Below, one piece after another: positions 24,607 through 33,568 of a stretch of 33,568 nucleotides of DNA. A program made the translations under genes and the position numbers. Each line of letters begins with the position of its first letter. The stretch's first letter is position 1. Origin of the DNA: Chromera velia (lineage: Eukaryota > Sar > Chromeraceae). Location of the stretch: positions 91,205 through 124,772 of the forward strand of contig JAHBMJ010000587.1 of NCBI GenBank assembly GCA_018398765.1, in the 5' to 3' direction. The notes beneath the pieces were generated by a model, which was not told the DNA's origin, ran no database searches, and was given only the letters and a program-made list of their open reading frames with translations.

Positions 24607-26560
24607 TCCCTCCCAGCCACAGACAGGAAAATTGCGTCCTCGCGATTAGCCAAACACATCCAAGCATGCGTGAAAAGGAAAAAAGAGGCGAGTGATCGAA
24701 TGAACACGATCAACCAGACGTAATGCAAACCCATGTAACCAACAGAACACTAGCACTTCAAAGCATGTAGTCAAAGAAATGAAATCTTGAGCGTCCTCGC
24801 ACCATGACAGAGGCATTGTAAGAAAGCACAGGCTGAGACACAGAAATCCTTTTAGCACTGTCATTGAGATAGTCATTCATAGTCAACCGACTCTCAAAAT
24901 CTAGACGCAGAAGCTGAAAAGTTTCCTTCCATTGATGGAAGTCAATCAGATTTATGTATATAAATATAAACAGACTTGCAATGAACAGCTTGCTTTCTTT
25001 CTCTCTTTTTCTCTTTCATTTATCTGCGCTGGAGGTACTCTGACTGGGTGTTATAGGGCGTTACTATTATCACTGCCTCGCCGGCAATGCCAACCCACCA
25101 GGTCTTTCCTCGAAAAACCTGTTTTAGGGACGTTGGCTTGCTCGTGGCCTACAAAAGCATACCATCTCTACTTGATGGCAGAGCCCGTCACTCGACGGCC
25201 GCAAGCTTCCCAATACAAAGTTTTACGTTTCTCCAGCTTTCCATTAACCTCTCAAATCTCCGCGAAAGAAAAAATGAGACGGAAACGCTAGAGAGAAAGA
25301 GTGACAGAGAGTAAGACACAGTGAGGCGTAGTCAGGCCTGCGCGGTCATGTACACGCAATACCATGCATCTCCATGCCGATACATGTGCTCACAGTCGTC
25401 TACCTAGCTTTCTATATTTTCTTTTTCCATCTTTCCCTCTTTCGCTCTCTTACCTCTCATTCCCGCTTCGCTTTCCCCTCACTGTTTTCTTTCCTCTTCC
25501 GAGGCGCTGGTCTTGCAGCAATGCGGCAAAGTCAGACGAGCGAACGCGGCTACAGTGAGGCAAGAGGAGAAAGGGACTGCACAGGAGTTTAAAGAGTAAA
25601 GATTTATCGGAATGAGCTTGTCTGTCCCTCTTAGAATTTTTATATCGGCCCGTCTCCGCTTTCTGATTTACCGCCTCCAGGTGCCCTCTAGATTACTCAT
25701 TCTAAGGCTTTTCGTAGGCCTTTTTCATCCCGTTTACGTGGATAGTTTAGAATGTGAAGATCTGATGTGGTGGGATTGCGTATATACGTTTGTACATCCC
25801 TGAATTTTTGATCCGCGACTTCTTTGGTTGGCCGCACGTGTCCCTCTGAGTCTGTCTGTTTGTTGCTTGGTAGAAGGTTGATCGGTCTGCTCTTTTCTTT
25901 TCCCAGTTTCGGTCGTTTGCTTCTCTATCTTCTCACTGTGGCTGCCTTTTCTACTGGTTGTATCGAGACAAACTCTTGTCATGTAGAGTATGTTGTTGAA
26001 AGTGTATGTCACCGTTTCCTTTTCCTCTCATTTCTCTTTTATGCTGCCTTTGTTTCTCTTGAAGCGAGACAGAAAGACAAAACGCCTCCAACACCTCCGT
26101 GGCCCCAAAACAAAGACGCGGATCGAATACCACCAATGACAGACTGATCGAAAAGAAAGAGGCGGAACTGGCGGAAAGAAAGAGGTACCGAACTCCATTT
26201 TCCAACTTCGTTTCACTTGCTCCCACTCTCTTTCTCTCTTTTTCTCAAACCGGCCTACTGAAAGGAAGCGGGCTATAGATAGAATAGCATGCTTGTAAGA
26301 GAACCCCTTCCAGTTCTCTTTTCTGAATAAAAGTAGACGAGCAGACGGAGGTACGAACAAAACGTGAAGAGACGGAGAAAACAGAGGACGGCAGCAGAAA
26401 GCCTCACGCACACATATGTTCACACACAATATCATTTATTCATATCTCTTCCTCCTCTCTCTTCTATCTCACTCCCTTTCCAAAGACTGCATACGCGTCT
26501 GTTCGCTTGTCGTCAACAATACCGTAGATCGACTGAACATACAAAAACAGACATCAACGA
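24607..26560. other. Intergenic, nothing recognised
   Basis: ORFs are short on both strands, without splice-bounded or family-like segments. Pyrimidine-rich stretches at about 25400-25510 and 26440-26490 give the hydrophobic-looking frames. No tRNA-like fold was recognised. Confidence 0.5.
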
Positions 26561-26581
26561 ATGAACGGCACCCGGTCAGAC

Positions 26582-26769
26582 CTATCGGAGGGAGACGCCT
26601 GCTGGCATACCGTCTGGCTCAATGCAGATGCATGCGCAGAGACGGCTGGCTCCACCAAGGCCGCCATCCAGGGCTCCCATCAACTCCCGTGCTGCGAGGG
26701 GGAGGGGCGATACCCAGAGAACCCAGGGGGCCTCCAAAGCACCGGCATCCCCCTGCAGGGAAAAGATGC
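26582..26769 (-). CDS. Candidate exon, hypothetical
   Basis: A strong minus-strand acceptor (cttttccctgcag, exon start about 26757) opens a GC-rich island unlike its surroundings. One frame reads GDAGALEAPWVLWVSPLPLA... then GGLGGAS and EPDGMPAGVSLR to TAG at 26584-26582. Its last third loosely resembles the end of the 23412-23229 candidate (GIGGAG...EPGFAVEGFRR). The plus-strand frame over the same island (from ATG 26561) is also open for 109 codons, so even the strand is uncertain. Confidence 0.25.
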
Positions 26770-26929
26770 AGAACGGACACCAAAACATACATGGGCTGAT
26801 AGTGTCCCCTCGCTTTTTCTCTTTTTTTTCTTTCTCGTTCAACAGATATCTCTTTTAAGATTTTTTCTCTCTTTGCTCCTCCTCTACTGAGAGTCTCATT
26901 CTCTCCGCCTTTTCCAGTCTCTTTTTCTC

Positions 26930-28130
26930 AAAGGAGGAAACCAGGCATAACCCGAAACGTTTCAAATCAGCAGAAAGAAACGAGAAGGAGACAACGAATG
27001 AAGGCGCCCCCTCGTGCGCTCGTACTCTCAGCTACACGAGGGGTCTGACTCCCAAGCCACGTGCAAAACAAAGCCAAGAGAAGCTTCGAGAGAAGAATGG
27101 TCACTCTTTCAAAGGGAGTTCCAGAAGTTCCGAATGCGCAGCATATACGGCGCTCGACTTGTCGTTCTCACAGTCCGCTTCTTCGACGTTCAGCTTTGTA
27201 TTGAGCTCAATCCTTTTCTCGAGTTCAGTGTAGGAGCGCAAGGGCAGCTATAAGCAGTTGCACGTGTAGGCAAAAGCGTGTGGCAGCGGTAATTAGGCAG
27301 TCCTCTGTCCATCTCAGATGTAGTGGACGTAGGGGTAGGCAATCGAGTTCGAGTTCTCGTTAACAGAAAGACTCAGCCATCTTATCGAGCACAAACATAC
27401 TTCGCGCGTGTTAGTAGCTGCATAAAGGGAGGGAGGGAAGGGACCAGACACATTGCAGACTGCCCCACTGGTTTTTTTCTATCTCGTCTCTTCTTTTTGT
27501 GTCGTTTTATCCCTTTGCTGCTCCTTTCGATACATGAACTCTTAACTCCAGGTAAAAGGCCGGCAGCCCCACGCAAACGCTTCTGAATCAGTCATGCTCA
27601 GTCATGGCTGTTTTACTTGCTACTACTTTGTATGCTTTCGGCCAATCTCGATTCGATTCACCCCCCCCACCCTGAAGAACCCCCCCTTCTCGCCCTTTCC
27701 CCCCCTTTTCTTACCTTTTCCCCTCTTTCCCTCCTTTTCCCTTTCTCCTCCCTTCCCCATTGTCCCCCCTTCTCCCCTTTCCCCCATGACCCGCTTTGCC
27801 CTTCCCGATCCCTATTAAAAATTTTGCCGGCGCCGGTGAGAGACGAGGCGGCAGCTGCCGTATGCCCTACTCTGTCTCTCAGTAGGTATGCCGCGACCCT
27901 TCTGCCTCTCTTGCCGTTGAGGGCAGGCTCGATATCATTTTGTACCCCTTCCTTACTTCCCCCTCCTTCCTACTCCAGGCCGCTCGCCGCGTCGGGGTCC
28001 CAGAGCAGAAGGCCCTCCCCGGCTGGCACACCGGCCATCAGTGCGTTGTAACACAGTTCCATATGGTACACCGCCACCTATCCCTTCTGTCTGTTTAACA
28101 TACAAGTAGAGTCTCAGACACCCGATCGAA
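26930..28130. other. Intergenic; pyrimidine-rich tract at 27655-27795
   Basis: No gene seen. 27655-27795 is almost pure C/T on the plus strand (runs of C5-C8 with TTT spacers), a strand asymmetry that produces long meaningless frames. The rest is unremarkable. Confidence 0.5.
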
Positions 28131-28429
28131 CGGCCACTTATTGAACGATCCATGCGATAGTCAGACAGCCAGAATCGATAAGCTCTCTCTCGGAAGAAAA
28201 TGGTAACATGGAGGGACGAAGGGCGTTTTCTTGACAATGTGTTTGGACGCTGTCGGAGGACCAGTCCAGACAGACCCAGAAACGCTGGAGGTGTTTGCAG
28301 GCCACGAAAGTGGTCAGCCTTGTGCAGACAAGCAAGCAACCAACAGCAAAAGATAAGTGAAGGTGATCAGCCGACACCTGTCCAGAAGACTGAGACAGTT
28401 ACAGAATCAAGGAACATTAGAAAAGCATT

Positions 28430-28855
28430 CTACTGGCCGTTTGGATTGCGATCTGCTTGTAAGCGGCAGTCTCAATGAAGTCAAGCTCCTCGAAAGTCCA
28501 AGCAACACCAAGCAATTTCTCTACCACCAGCTTTGGCGACCTCCAACAATCTTTGAGATCTCCATCCAAGGACAAAGGCAAAGTCCAGGACCAGACTTGA
28601 AGGGGATCTCCGAAAGAGAATCCCAGGCAGCTTGGGACGTAAGGGGATACTGAATTCCTCTACTCACGGTCTTTGCCTGACCGTGTCCATATCGTTGCAA
28701 TCGGCTTTCAACTGTTGCTTAAAAGGATAGATCTGATCTCCATCACAGAAAGTACACGAGAGTCGACACTCACCGAGCTCAGCGTTCACCACAATGCTTT
28801 GTCCCTCCTGTCCAGCCACCTTATGGTGTTCAGACAGAAGGGAAAGCGAGGACAA
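28430..28855 (-). pseudogene. Broken minus-strand ORF next to repeat copy 2
   Basis: One frame reads VNAELGECRLSCTFCDGDQIYPFKQQLKADCNDMDTVRQRP to TGA at about 28664. After that stop the same frame continues sensibly (VEEFSIPLRPKLPG...), while a second frame stays open to TAA near 28431 (WTFEELDFIETAAYKQIAIQ). So at least a stop, and probably a frameshift, have accumulated. The C-x3-C-x2-C cluster may bind metal. It overlaps the left end of repeat copy 2 and may be that element's coding remnant. Family not recognised. Confidence 0.35.
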
Positions 28856-29270
28856 GAACCCTGGGGAAGATCTAGAGAAGGAACGTGTGCAACGCTAACT
28901 GAAGCAACACTTTATAGGTTCAGGTAAACGAGGTCTCACTCCTACTTTGACTCTAAGAGGTTCTATCAAGCTTTGTCTTCAAACTTCTCCCAACTCCAAA
29001 GGAATCCGACTCTATAGGTTCAGCTAGAGATTCAATGACTTCGGCTGACTTCAACTCGAACCTGCCGTAGGATGTTGCTCAGACCACATGTTGCTAAAGA
29101 GGCCAAACGTAGACTTGCATGCATGCGCAGAGCTTTGAGTGCGACATGTACAGGCAGACTGCATAATATACGCGCAGCGGCGGAGCATGGCATCGGTATG
29201 CAGGCTCATTTAGATATAACGCATGCAAAGGTCCAGAGGCTGGCACTACAGGGTAGGACTCCACAGCAGC
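28795..29270. repeat. Dispersed repeat, copy 2 (longest)
   Basis: 28795-29196 matches copy 1 (16737-17135), and 29189-29266 matches copy 3 (24529-24606). No terminal inverted repeats were identified. Confidence 0.85.
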
Positions 29271-29379
29271 TTACCTCTGAGGACGCGGTTCTACAATCAT
29301 TTGACGCCTTAATAAATTGCCTTAATTACTGTTATAAGTTGAAAGTTGCCGCCCAATAAATTCACTCAATTCATCTAAC

Positions 29380-29575
29380 CCTGACTAACTGACCATCTCA
29401 CTGTCTACCAACGTCTCTCTAACCTCCTATCTGCTTGAGTCGCAGCCTGACTTACTATCTAATACTGTCTCTTAGTACGTCTTTGACTGGATGCCTGTCT
29501 GACAGTCTTTCTGACTGTCTGACGTACTATCTAAGACAGTCTGACTGACTATCTGAATCAGTGTGTCAGACTCAA
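29380..29575. repeat. Degenerate CTGACT/CTATCT repeat tract
   Basis: Words CTGACT, CTGTCT, CTATCT and GACAGT recur throughout, with a local fold-back because GACTGTCTGAC-like and GTCAGAC-like words both occur. No coding signal. Confidence 0.55.
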
Positions 29576-29812
29576 TTCTTCTGCATATAAAAAAACCTCT
29601 GAGATATAAGTAGTCTAGTACACAAGGTCTGCAAGGGTTAGCAGAGGTTGGTGTACATCGTCTAGTATCGGACGGGCTCGGACCACGACTCAATCGGATG
29701 ACCATTACGTGTTACTGACCATATATAGCAGTACTAAGCAGCATATAGCAGCACACAATGTTACATATAGATCTTTTTTGAACCTGCGTCTATTCTTTAA
29801 AGCATTGAGGCT

Positions 29813-29929
29813 GACCCCCTCAGAGCAGGTCCCCCTGGAGGAAGGATGAAGGAACAACCCAAACCTAGCCTGCTGGAGGAGGGGGGGACAGAGAGGCCAG
29901 AGGACTTCCCAAAGGCCTCTCCAAGCCTG
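29813..29929 (+). CDS. Candidate exon of an interrupted host gene
   Basis: An open frame (IEADPLRAGPPGGRMKEQPKP..., then GGTERPEDFPKASPSL) ends at a strong donor CCTG|gtaagc; a strong acceptor (cctttgtgcag) follows at 30023. The piece after it reads either Arg-rich, or LTEEVEEQETGG to TAG 30054 in another phase. So a normal intron seems to lie just before the LINE. The frame also runs straight through into the LINE frame, so it could instead be the element's own 5' region. Confidence 0.35.
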
Positions 29930-30329
29930 GTAAGCGGAGACAGGAAGGGCGGAGGTCACTCGTTTGCTAACATAACATACAAACCCGAACTCACACTTTT
30001 GTCCTCCTCTCTCCCTTTGTGCAGGGCTCACCGAAGAGGTGGAGGAGCAGGAGACGGGAGGATAGACGCGTACAACATGAGCCGAGATCATCAGCAAGGC
30101 ACCAGACAGTTTTCTGGGCGATCTTCTGGGGAAGAAGGGAGGGGAGGTGAGGGGGATCGGCATGGGGGGATGGAAAAGAGAAGGGAAGGGGAAGGGGAAA
30201 GGGACAGGACTGAATCAGATAGAATCTCGGCATGCACTCCATCAAAAAGCGACTTCCAAGCAAACGTTCAGCTGTCTCTCTCCTCTAAGTCCGAAAATGA
30301 AATAAAAAAAAGAAAAAAGGAAGGAGTAA

Positions 30330-31291
30330 TGCTAGGAGTAATGTGGGTAGCCTGGCTGAACTGCAAAGGAAGACAGAGAAGGTTGCAGCCCTGTTTGTGC
30401 TCCGAAGAGTTTGAAAGCGAGTTTGAGGCAGCAGACATCCTTTTTCCGCCTGACAGTTGTTCGTCACTGAAAGAGTGTAGGATAGTCAAGGGAAAGAAAG
30501 AAGGCAAGAACTTTCCGTTGATTTCAAAAAGGGGGGAAACAACGACCAGCACGGGGGGGGTAGCCGTTCTTCTCAGCCGTAGGGCAAGAAGTGCGGGATG
30601 GGAAGAGGAACGACTGAGCAATGCCGCAGTGATAGTATGACACCCTGACTTGAACACGCCTCTTTTGTATGGGGTATACAACCTGTGCGCAGATTCTATA
30701 CATACGGACGACACATTCCTCACAGACTTGAAAGACCGTTTGGAAGAGAAATATAGGGAGGGAGGGGGAAGGAGATGGACAGTCTGTATAGGGGGAGACT
30801 TCAATGCGAGGACTGGCAGCGAAGCGCCAAGACTCATATTTGGAGAGAACACAGAGGAGGGGGTGAGGAGGGAGATATGGGAAAAGGAAGAGACGCCTTT
30901 CAGACCAACGAGACAGTCAAAAGACACTACCAGGGTGGTGAACTGGAAAGGAAAAAGGATGATCTCTTTCTGCAAAGAAACAGAGATTGTCTCGATCAAT
31001 GGGCTGCGAGAGTGCAAAGTCACAGGGGATAGGGGGGTGAAGTCGTTTACATTTGATGATTCGTTTACTTTTTCTGCATTAGGGCGGGATGCATGGGCGG
31101 TGAATGATTATGTATGTGTGTCTCCCGAACTTTTGTTGAGAGTTCAAGTCTTTTCAGTGAGACATGTTTACTTAATCACCACCGATCACGCTGCCCTATG
31201 GCTTTGCCTGCGATTTCCAAGAAGCGAAAATGGAAGGAAAGGAAAAGAGAGAGCCAAAAAAATGGAAAAAGAGCTCCCAGAAAGGGATTAG
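30330..31291 (+). pseudogene. LINE endonuclease domain, broken
   Basis: Motifs in order: WLNCKGRQRR near the start, STGGVAVLLSRR (about 30550), CIGGDFNARTG (30786-30818, core GDFN), ISFCKETEIVSINGL, DRGVKSFTF, and TTDHAALWLCL (about 31180, the SDH-type catalytic His). The usual QET glutamate near the start is not evident (LFPPDSCSS stands there). A TGA at 30638 cuts the middle. Confidence 0.82.
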
Positions 31292-32095
31292 ATAAAGAAA
31301 CGATGGTGAGGACCTCTGCTAGAAAGGGTAGAAAGGAAGTTTTTAGATAGCTTGCAGGAAAGTCTGGAGAAAGAAGGAATAGAAAAGGAATTCGACAAGA
31401 TGATGAACGTAGCAAAAGGAGTGAGAGTGATGAAAGAAAACTTAGACAGGCTCTACAGATAGCTGCATGATACAGTGGAGAGAGAATACAAATGAGCAGC
31501 AAAGAAAGAAAAGAAATTTTGAAGAGGAGCAAAAGTAAAAGAAGGAGACAGCCCAGAGATCATCACTAGGATCATCATAAGAAGAAATCTGAAGGAAGTG
31601 AAAAAGACCGAGTCGAGAGCGGGAAAGAAAGTGAGACAAAGCAGAGAAAAACTTGAAAAAAAAAAAGTGAGGAAGCTGAGAATAAATTCAGAGAAGTAAA
31701 AAAAGAGCTACACATAGCAAGCAAGGAGAGAAGAAAGGCCATGCGAAAAGAAGCAGCGAGATAGAAATATAAAAGAATTGAAGAGATAAAGAAAGAGATC
31801 AGAGAGCTAGGAGGAGCATGGAAGATCTGGAACAAGCTAGGCAAAAAGAAAGAGGCTAGGAAAGAGGTCAGAAAGGAAAATGCGCTAACAGAGGATGAGA
31901 AGGCAAAAGGATGGGTAGAACAATGGAAGGAGAGCAAGGAGGAAACAAGGGAATAGGACGAGCAACTCACCTTTACAGACAGAAAGTCAGGAAAGGTAGT
32001 AAAAGCGAGGGTGACCAACTTATGCAAAACTTTTCAGGCTCTCACAGAGGCAAGAGAATGGAGGATAAGAACAGACAGACAGTGTAAGAGACTGG
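31292..32095 (+). pseudogene. LINE linker, Lys/Glu-rich, many stops
   Basis: Strongly charged helical sequence (VERKFLDSLQESLEKEG, REVKKELHIASKERRKAMRKEA, KEIRELGGAWKIWNKLG), as is usual between endonuclease and reverse transcriptase in LINEs. It contains most of the element's stops and a frame change near 31660. Confidence 0.65.
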
Positions 32096-33568
32096 ATGAA
32101 GAAAATAGGAAATCCAAAGAAGGTAGCAAGGAAAGACAGAATACCCCCAGGCGTCTTAGGGGTGATGGCAAAGTCAGAGTCGGTGGTTAACTGCTACAAC
32201 TGCTTGCTGAATGTATATGCTTGCTTTGCATGGTGGCCAAAGGGGTGGAATGATCTAGTGATTGCTGCTGTCCCAAAGCCAGGAAAACTGCAAAACATGC
32301 AGAAAGGACACAGACCAATTCACTTGAATTCTGCAGATACGAAGCGGGGAGAACTGGGGATCAGAGATGCGGTAGAGAAAGAGGGGAACGGGAAAAAGAA
32401 TGAAGTGCAGTTTACATATAGGAAGAGGGTGGGGACTGTGAATGCTATTTTTCTTTTACTTCAATCGATTGCACGTTTTGAGTGTCTGTATGTTTCTTTT
32501 ATTGATTTTATGAGCACGTTTGATAAAGCGAGACATCGGATGATGGAAGTTCAACTGAGAAAGTATGGAGTGTCAGAAGAGACCATCAAGTGGGTGGCCG
32601 CATCTCTCCAGAACATCAAGGTAAGGGTGAGGGGAATGGACTAGTGGTTTAGAGAAAACAAGGGGTCAAAGCAAGGTGTGCCGGCTGGTCCTTCTTTGTT
32701 TTTTGCATATATTAATGATATGCCAGAAGAGATCAAGAAGAGAGCAAGGCTGACAGGGAGGGGGCTAAAGCTCCAGAGAGACGCAGACGGGTCGGAGGAA
32801 GACTTCCCCATCGGCCTCTTTGCAGACGACACCTACCTGAAGTCAGCGGAGGCAAGAGAGATGGAAAGATTGCTGAAAGCTCTTGAGGAATACGTAGAGC
32901 CCCTCAGACTTCTTTTGTCAGACAAATCAAGGTTCATCAAATTCTGCCGGTCAGAAAGGGAAAGGGGAAGAAAGGAATCTTTTGTTTTGGGAGGGAAAGA
33001 GTTAGAGCAGGCAAAGGAATACTCATATCTTGGTTTGTTGTTAACAGAAGATTGCTCAGTAAATGCAATGATGAGAGAAAGAACAGTAAAAGCAGAAAGA
33101 CTTTTTTTTGCGCTGAAAAGTAAGATCACATCAGCAGAAGAGATTCCCCTAACCACTTGCTTCCATTGGTTCAAACAGACAGTGTGTACTGTATGGCTGT
33201 ATGGCTATGAAGTGCATTCACATTCGCAGGAGTCTTTGGCAGACTTCGATCGATTGCAGAGGAGGTTCATTCGATGGGTTTTCCAGTTAAGAGAGAAAGA
33301 AAGCATACACACAACCTTTTGGAGGCAGGCTTGCTCCCCATTGACTTAGTTGTAGCTCAGAGAACGCTGTTGTGGGCACAAAAAGTTCTGAAGAAAGCAA
33401 AAAATATACCAACAGGCCATGCGCTTGCCAAGTCAATTCAGGAGGGGGTGGACAGTGATTTGAAGGGGGGAAGACAACATCCTTTTCACTTTTTTCCTCA
33501 TCTGAAGAAATGTGCTCAAACTCTTTTTCCACACAGACGAAGCAACCCTTTTTGTATCAGGAAAGAGC
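32096..33568 (+). pseudogene. LINE reverse transcriptase, broken, 3' end outside window
   Basis: Motifs: AAVPKPGK and HRPIHL (32270-32325), FIDFMSTFDKARHRM (about 32495-32540, first catalytic Asp), KQGVPAGPSLFFAYINDM (about 32670-32722), GLFADDTYLKS (about 32815-32845, catalytic Asp pair), EYSYLGLLL (thumb), then VWLYGYEVH and LQRRFIRWVF. TAG at 32642 lies just before the QGVPAGP motif. After about 33310 the frame shifts by one and continues LEAGLLPIDLVVAQRTLLW, open to the last base. That is the usual region after the reverse transcriptase. Confidence 0.88.

Larger units (their letters stand above)
30330..33568 (+). mobile_element. Non-LTR (LINE) retrotransposon, decayed, cut by window end
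   Basis: One main frame carries an AP-endonuclease-like domain and then a reverse transcriptase. This order, the FADD site, the absence of an integrase and the lack of LTRs place it among non-LTR elements; the clade is not determined. Along the traced frame stops are TGA 30638, TAG 31289, TGA 31307, TAG 31460, TGA 31493, TGA 31520, two TAG in the linker (about 31760 and 31955) and TAG 32642. A frame change sits near an A9 run at about 31660 and another at about 33305-33318. No poly-A end or target duplication is visible, since the 3' end lies outside. Confidence 0.9.

Noticed and set aside
24932-25291. Plus-strand 119-codon ORF
   Set aside because: No motif, no splice support, and sequence composition like the surrounding intergenic DNA.
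27655-27795. Long Pro/Phe/Leu/Ser ORFs
   Set aside because: Caused by a nearly pure pyrimidine tract.
29620-29705. Possible tRNA-like sequence (GGTTAGCAGAGG)
   Set aside because: No B-box and no clover-leaf pairing could be built by eye.

Overview
The window looks like nuclear DNA of an alveolate protist. Chromerid algae such as Chromera velia are my best guess. That is inference from three things: valine/proline-rich alveolin (inner-membrane-complex) modules on the minus strand, genes cut into many short exons by long microsatellite-filled introns, and a large load of decayed retroelements. No bacterial operon, CRISPR array, rRNA or tRNA was recognised.

Layout. (1) 1-6354, plus strand: the 3' part of an ankyrin-repeat gene. 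Eleven exons of about 99 bp each carry one repeat, almost all joining in phase 0. A last exon encodes a Pro/Gln-rich tail with FG motifs. One repeat exon (2210-2307) is one base short. (2) 6355-7343: AT-rich DNA without a gene. (3) 7497-10724, minus strand: exons of a low-complexity acidic/Ser-rich protein with an NPF motif and a coiled-coil stretch, with reading-frame breaks at G/C homopolymers. (4) 10797-15147, minus strand: alveolin-type exons (15147-13691), a protein-kinase domain in five exons (13181-about 11710), one unassigned exon, then another alveolin-type exon ending in a stop codon. They may be neighbouring genes or one alveolin-kinase chimera. The alveolin and the kinase each carry an in-frame TAG in the best exon model.

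(5) 15200-17375: hairpin-rich DNA, one orphan minus-strand exon and copy 1 of a dispersed repeat. (6) 17376-23102: a complete but dead Ty1/copia LTR retrotransposon with 239-bp LTRs and an ACGTC target-site duplication. (7) 23103-29800: mostly intergenic, with repeat fragments, short tandem repeats and a few isolated candidate exons or broken ORFs. (8) About 29813-33568: an exon candidate and then a decayed non-LTR (LINE) element with endonuclease and reverse-transcriptase domains, cut by the window end.

The most interesting signals are: the alveolin-kinase arrangement; LTR divergence that is entirely transitions (17 of 17 by hand alignment); a premature-stop spectrum dominated by TAG with some TGA and no TAA, in both elements and host-like genes; and two introns that begin with the same roughly 85-bp sequence. 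All exon boundaries are hand-called from splice signals and phase, so they are hypotheses until transcript data are seen.
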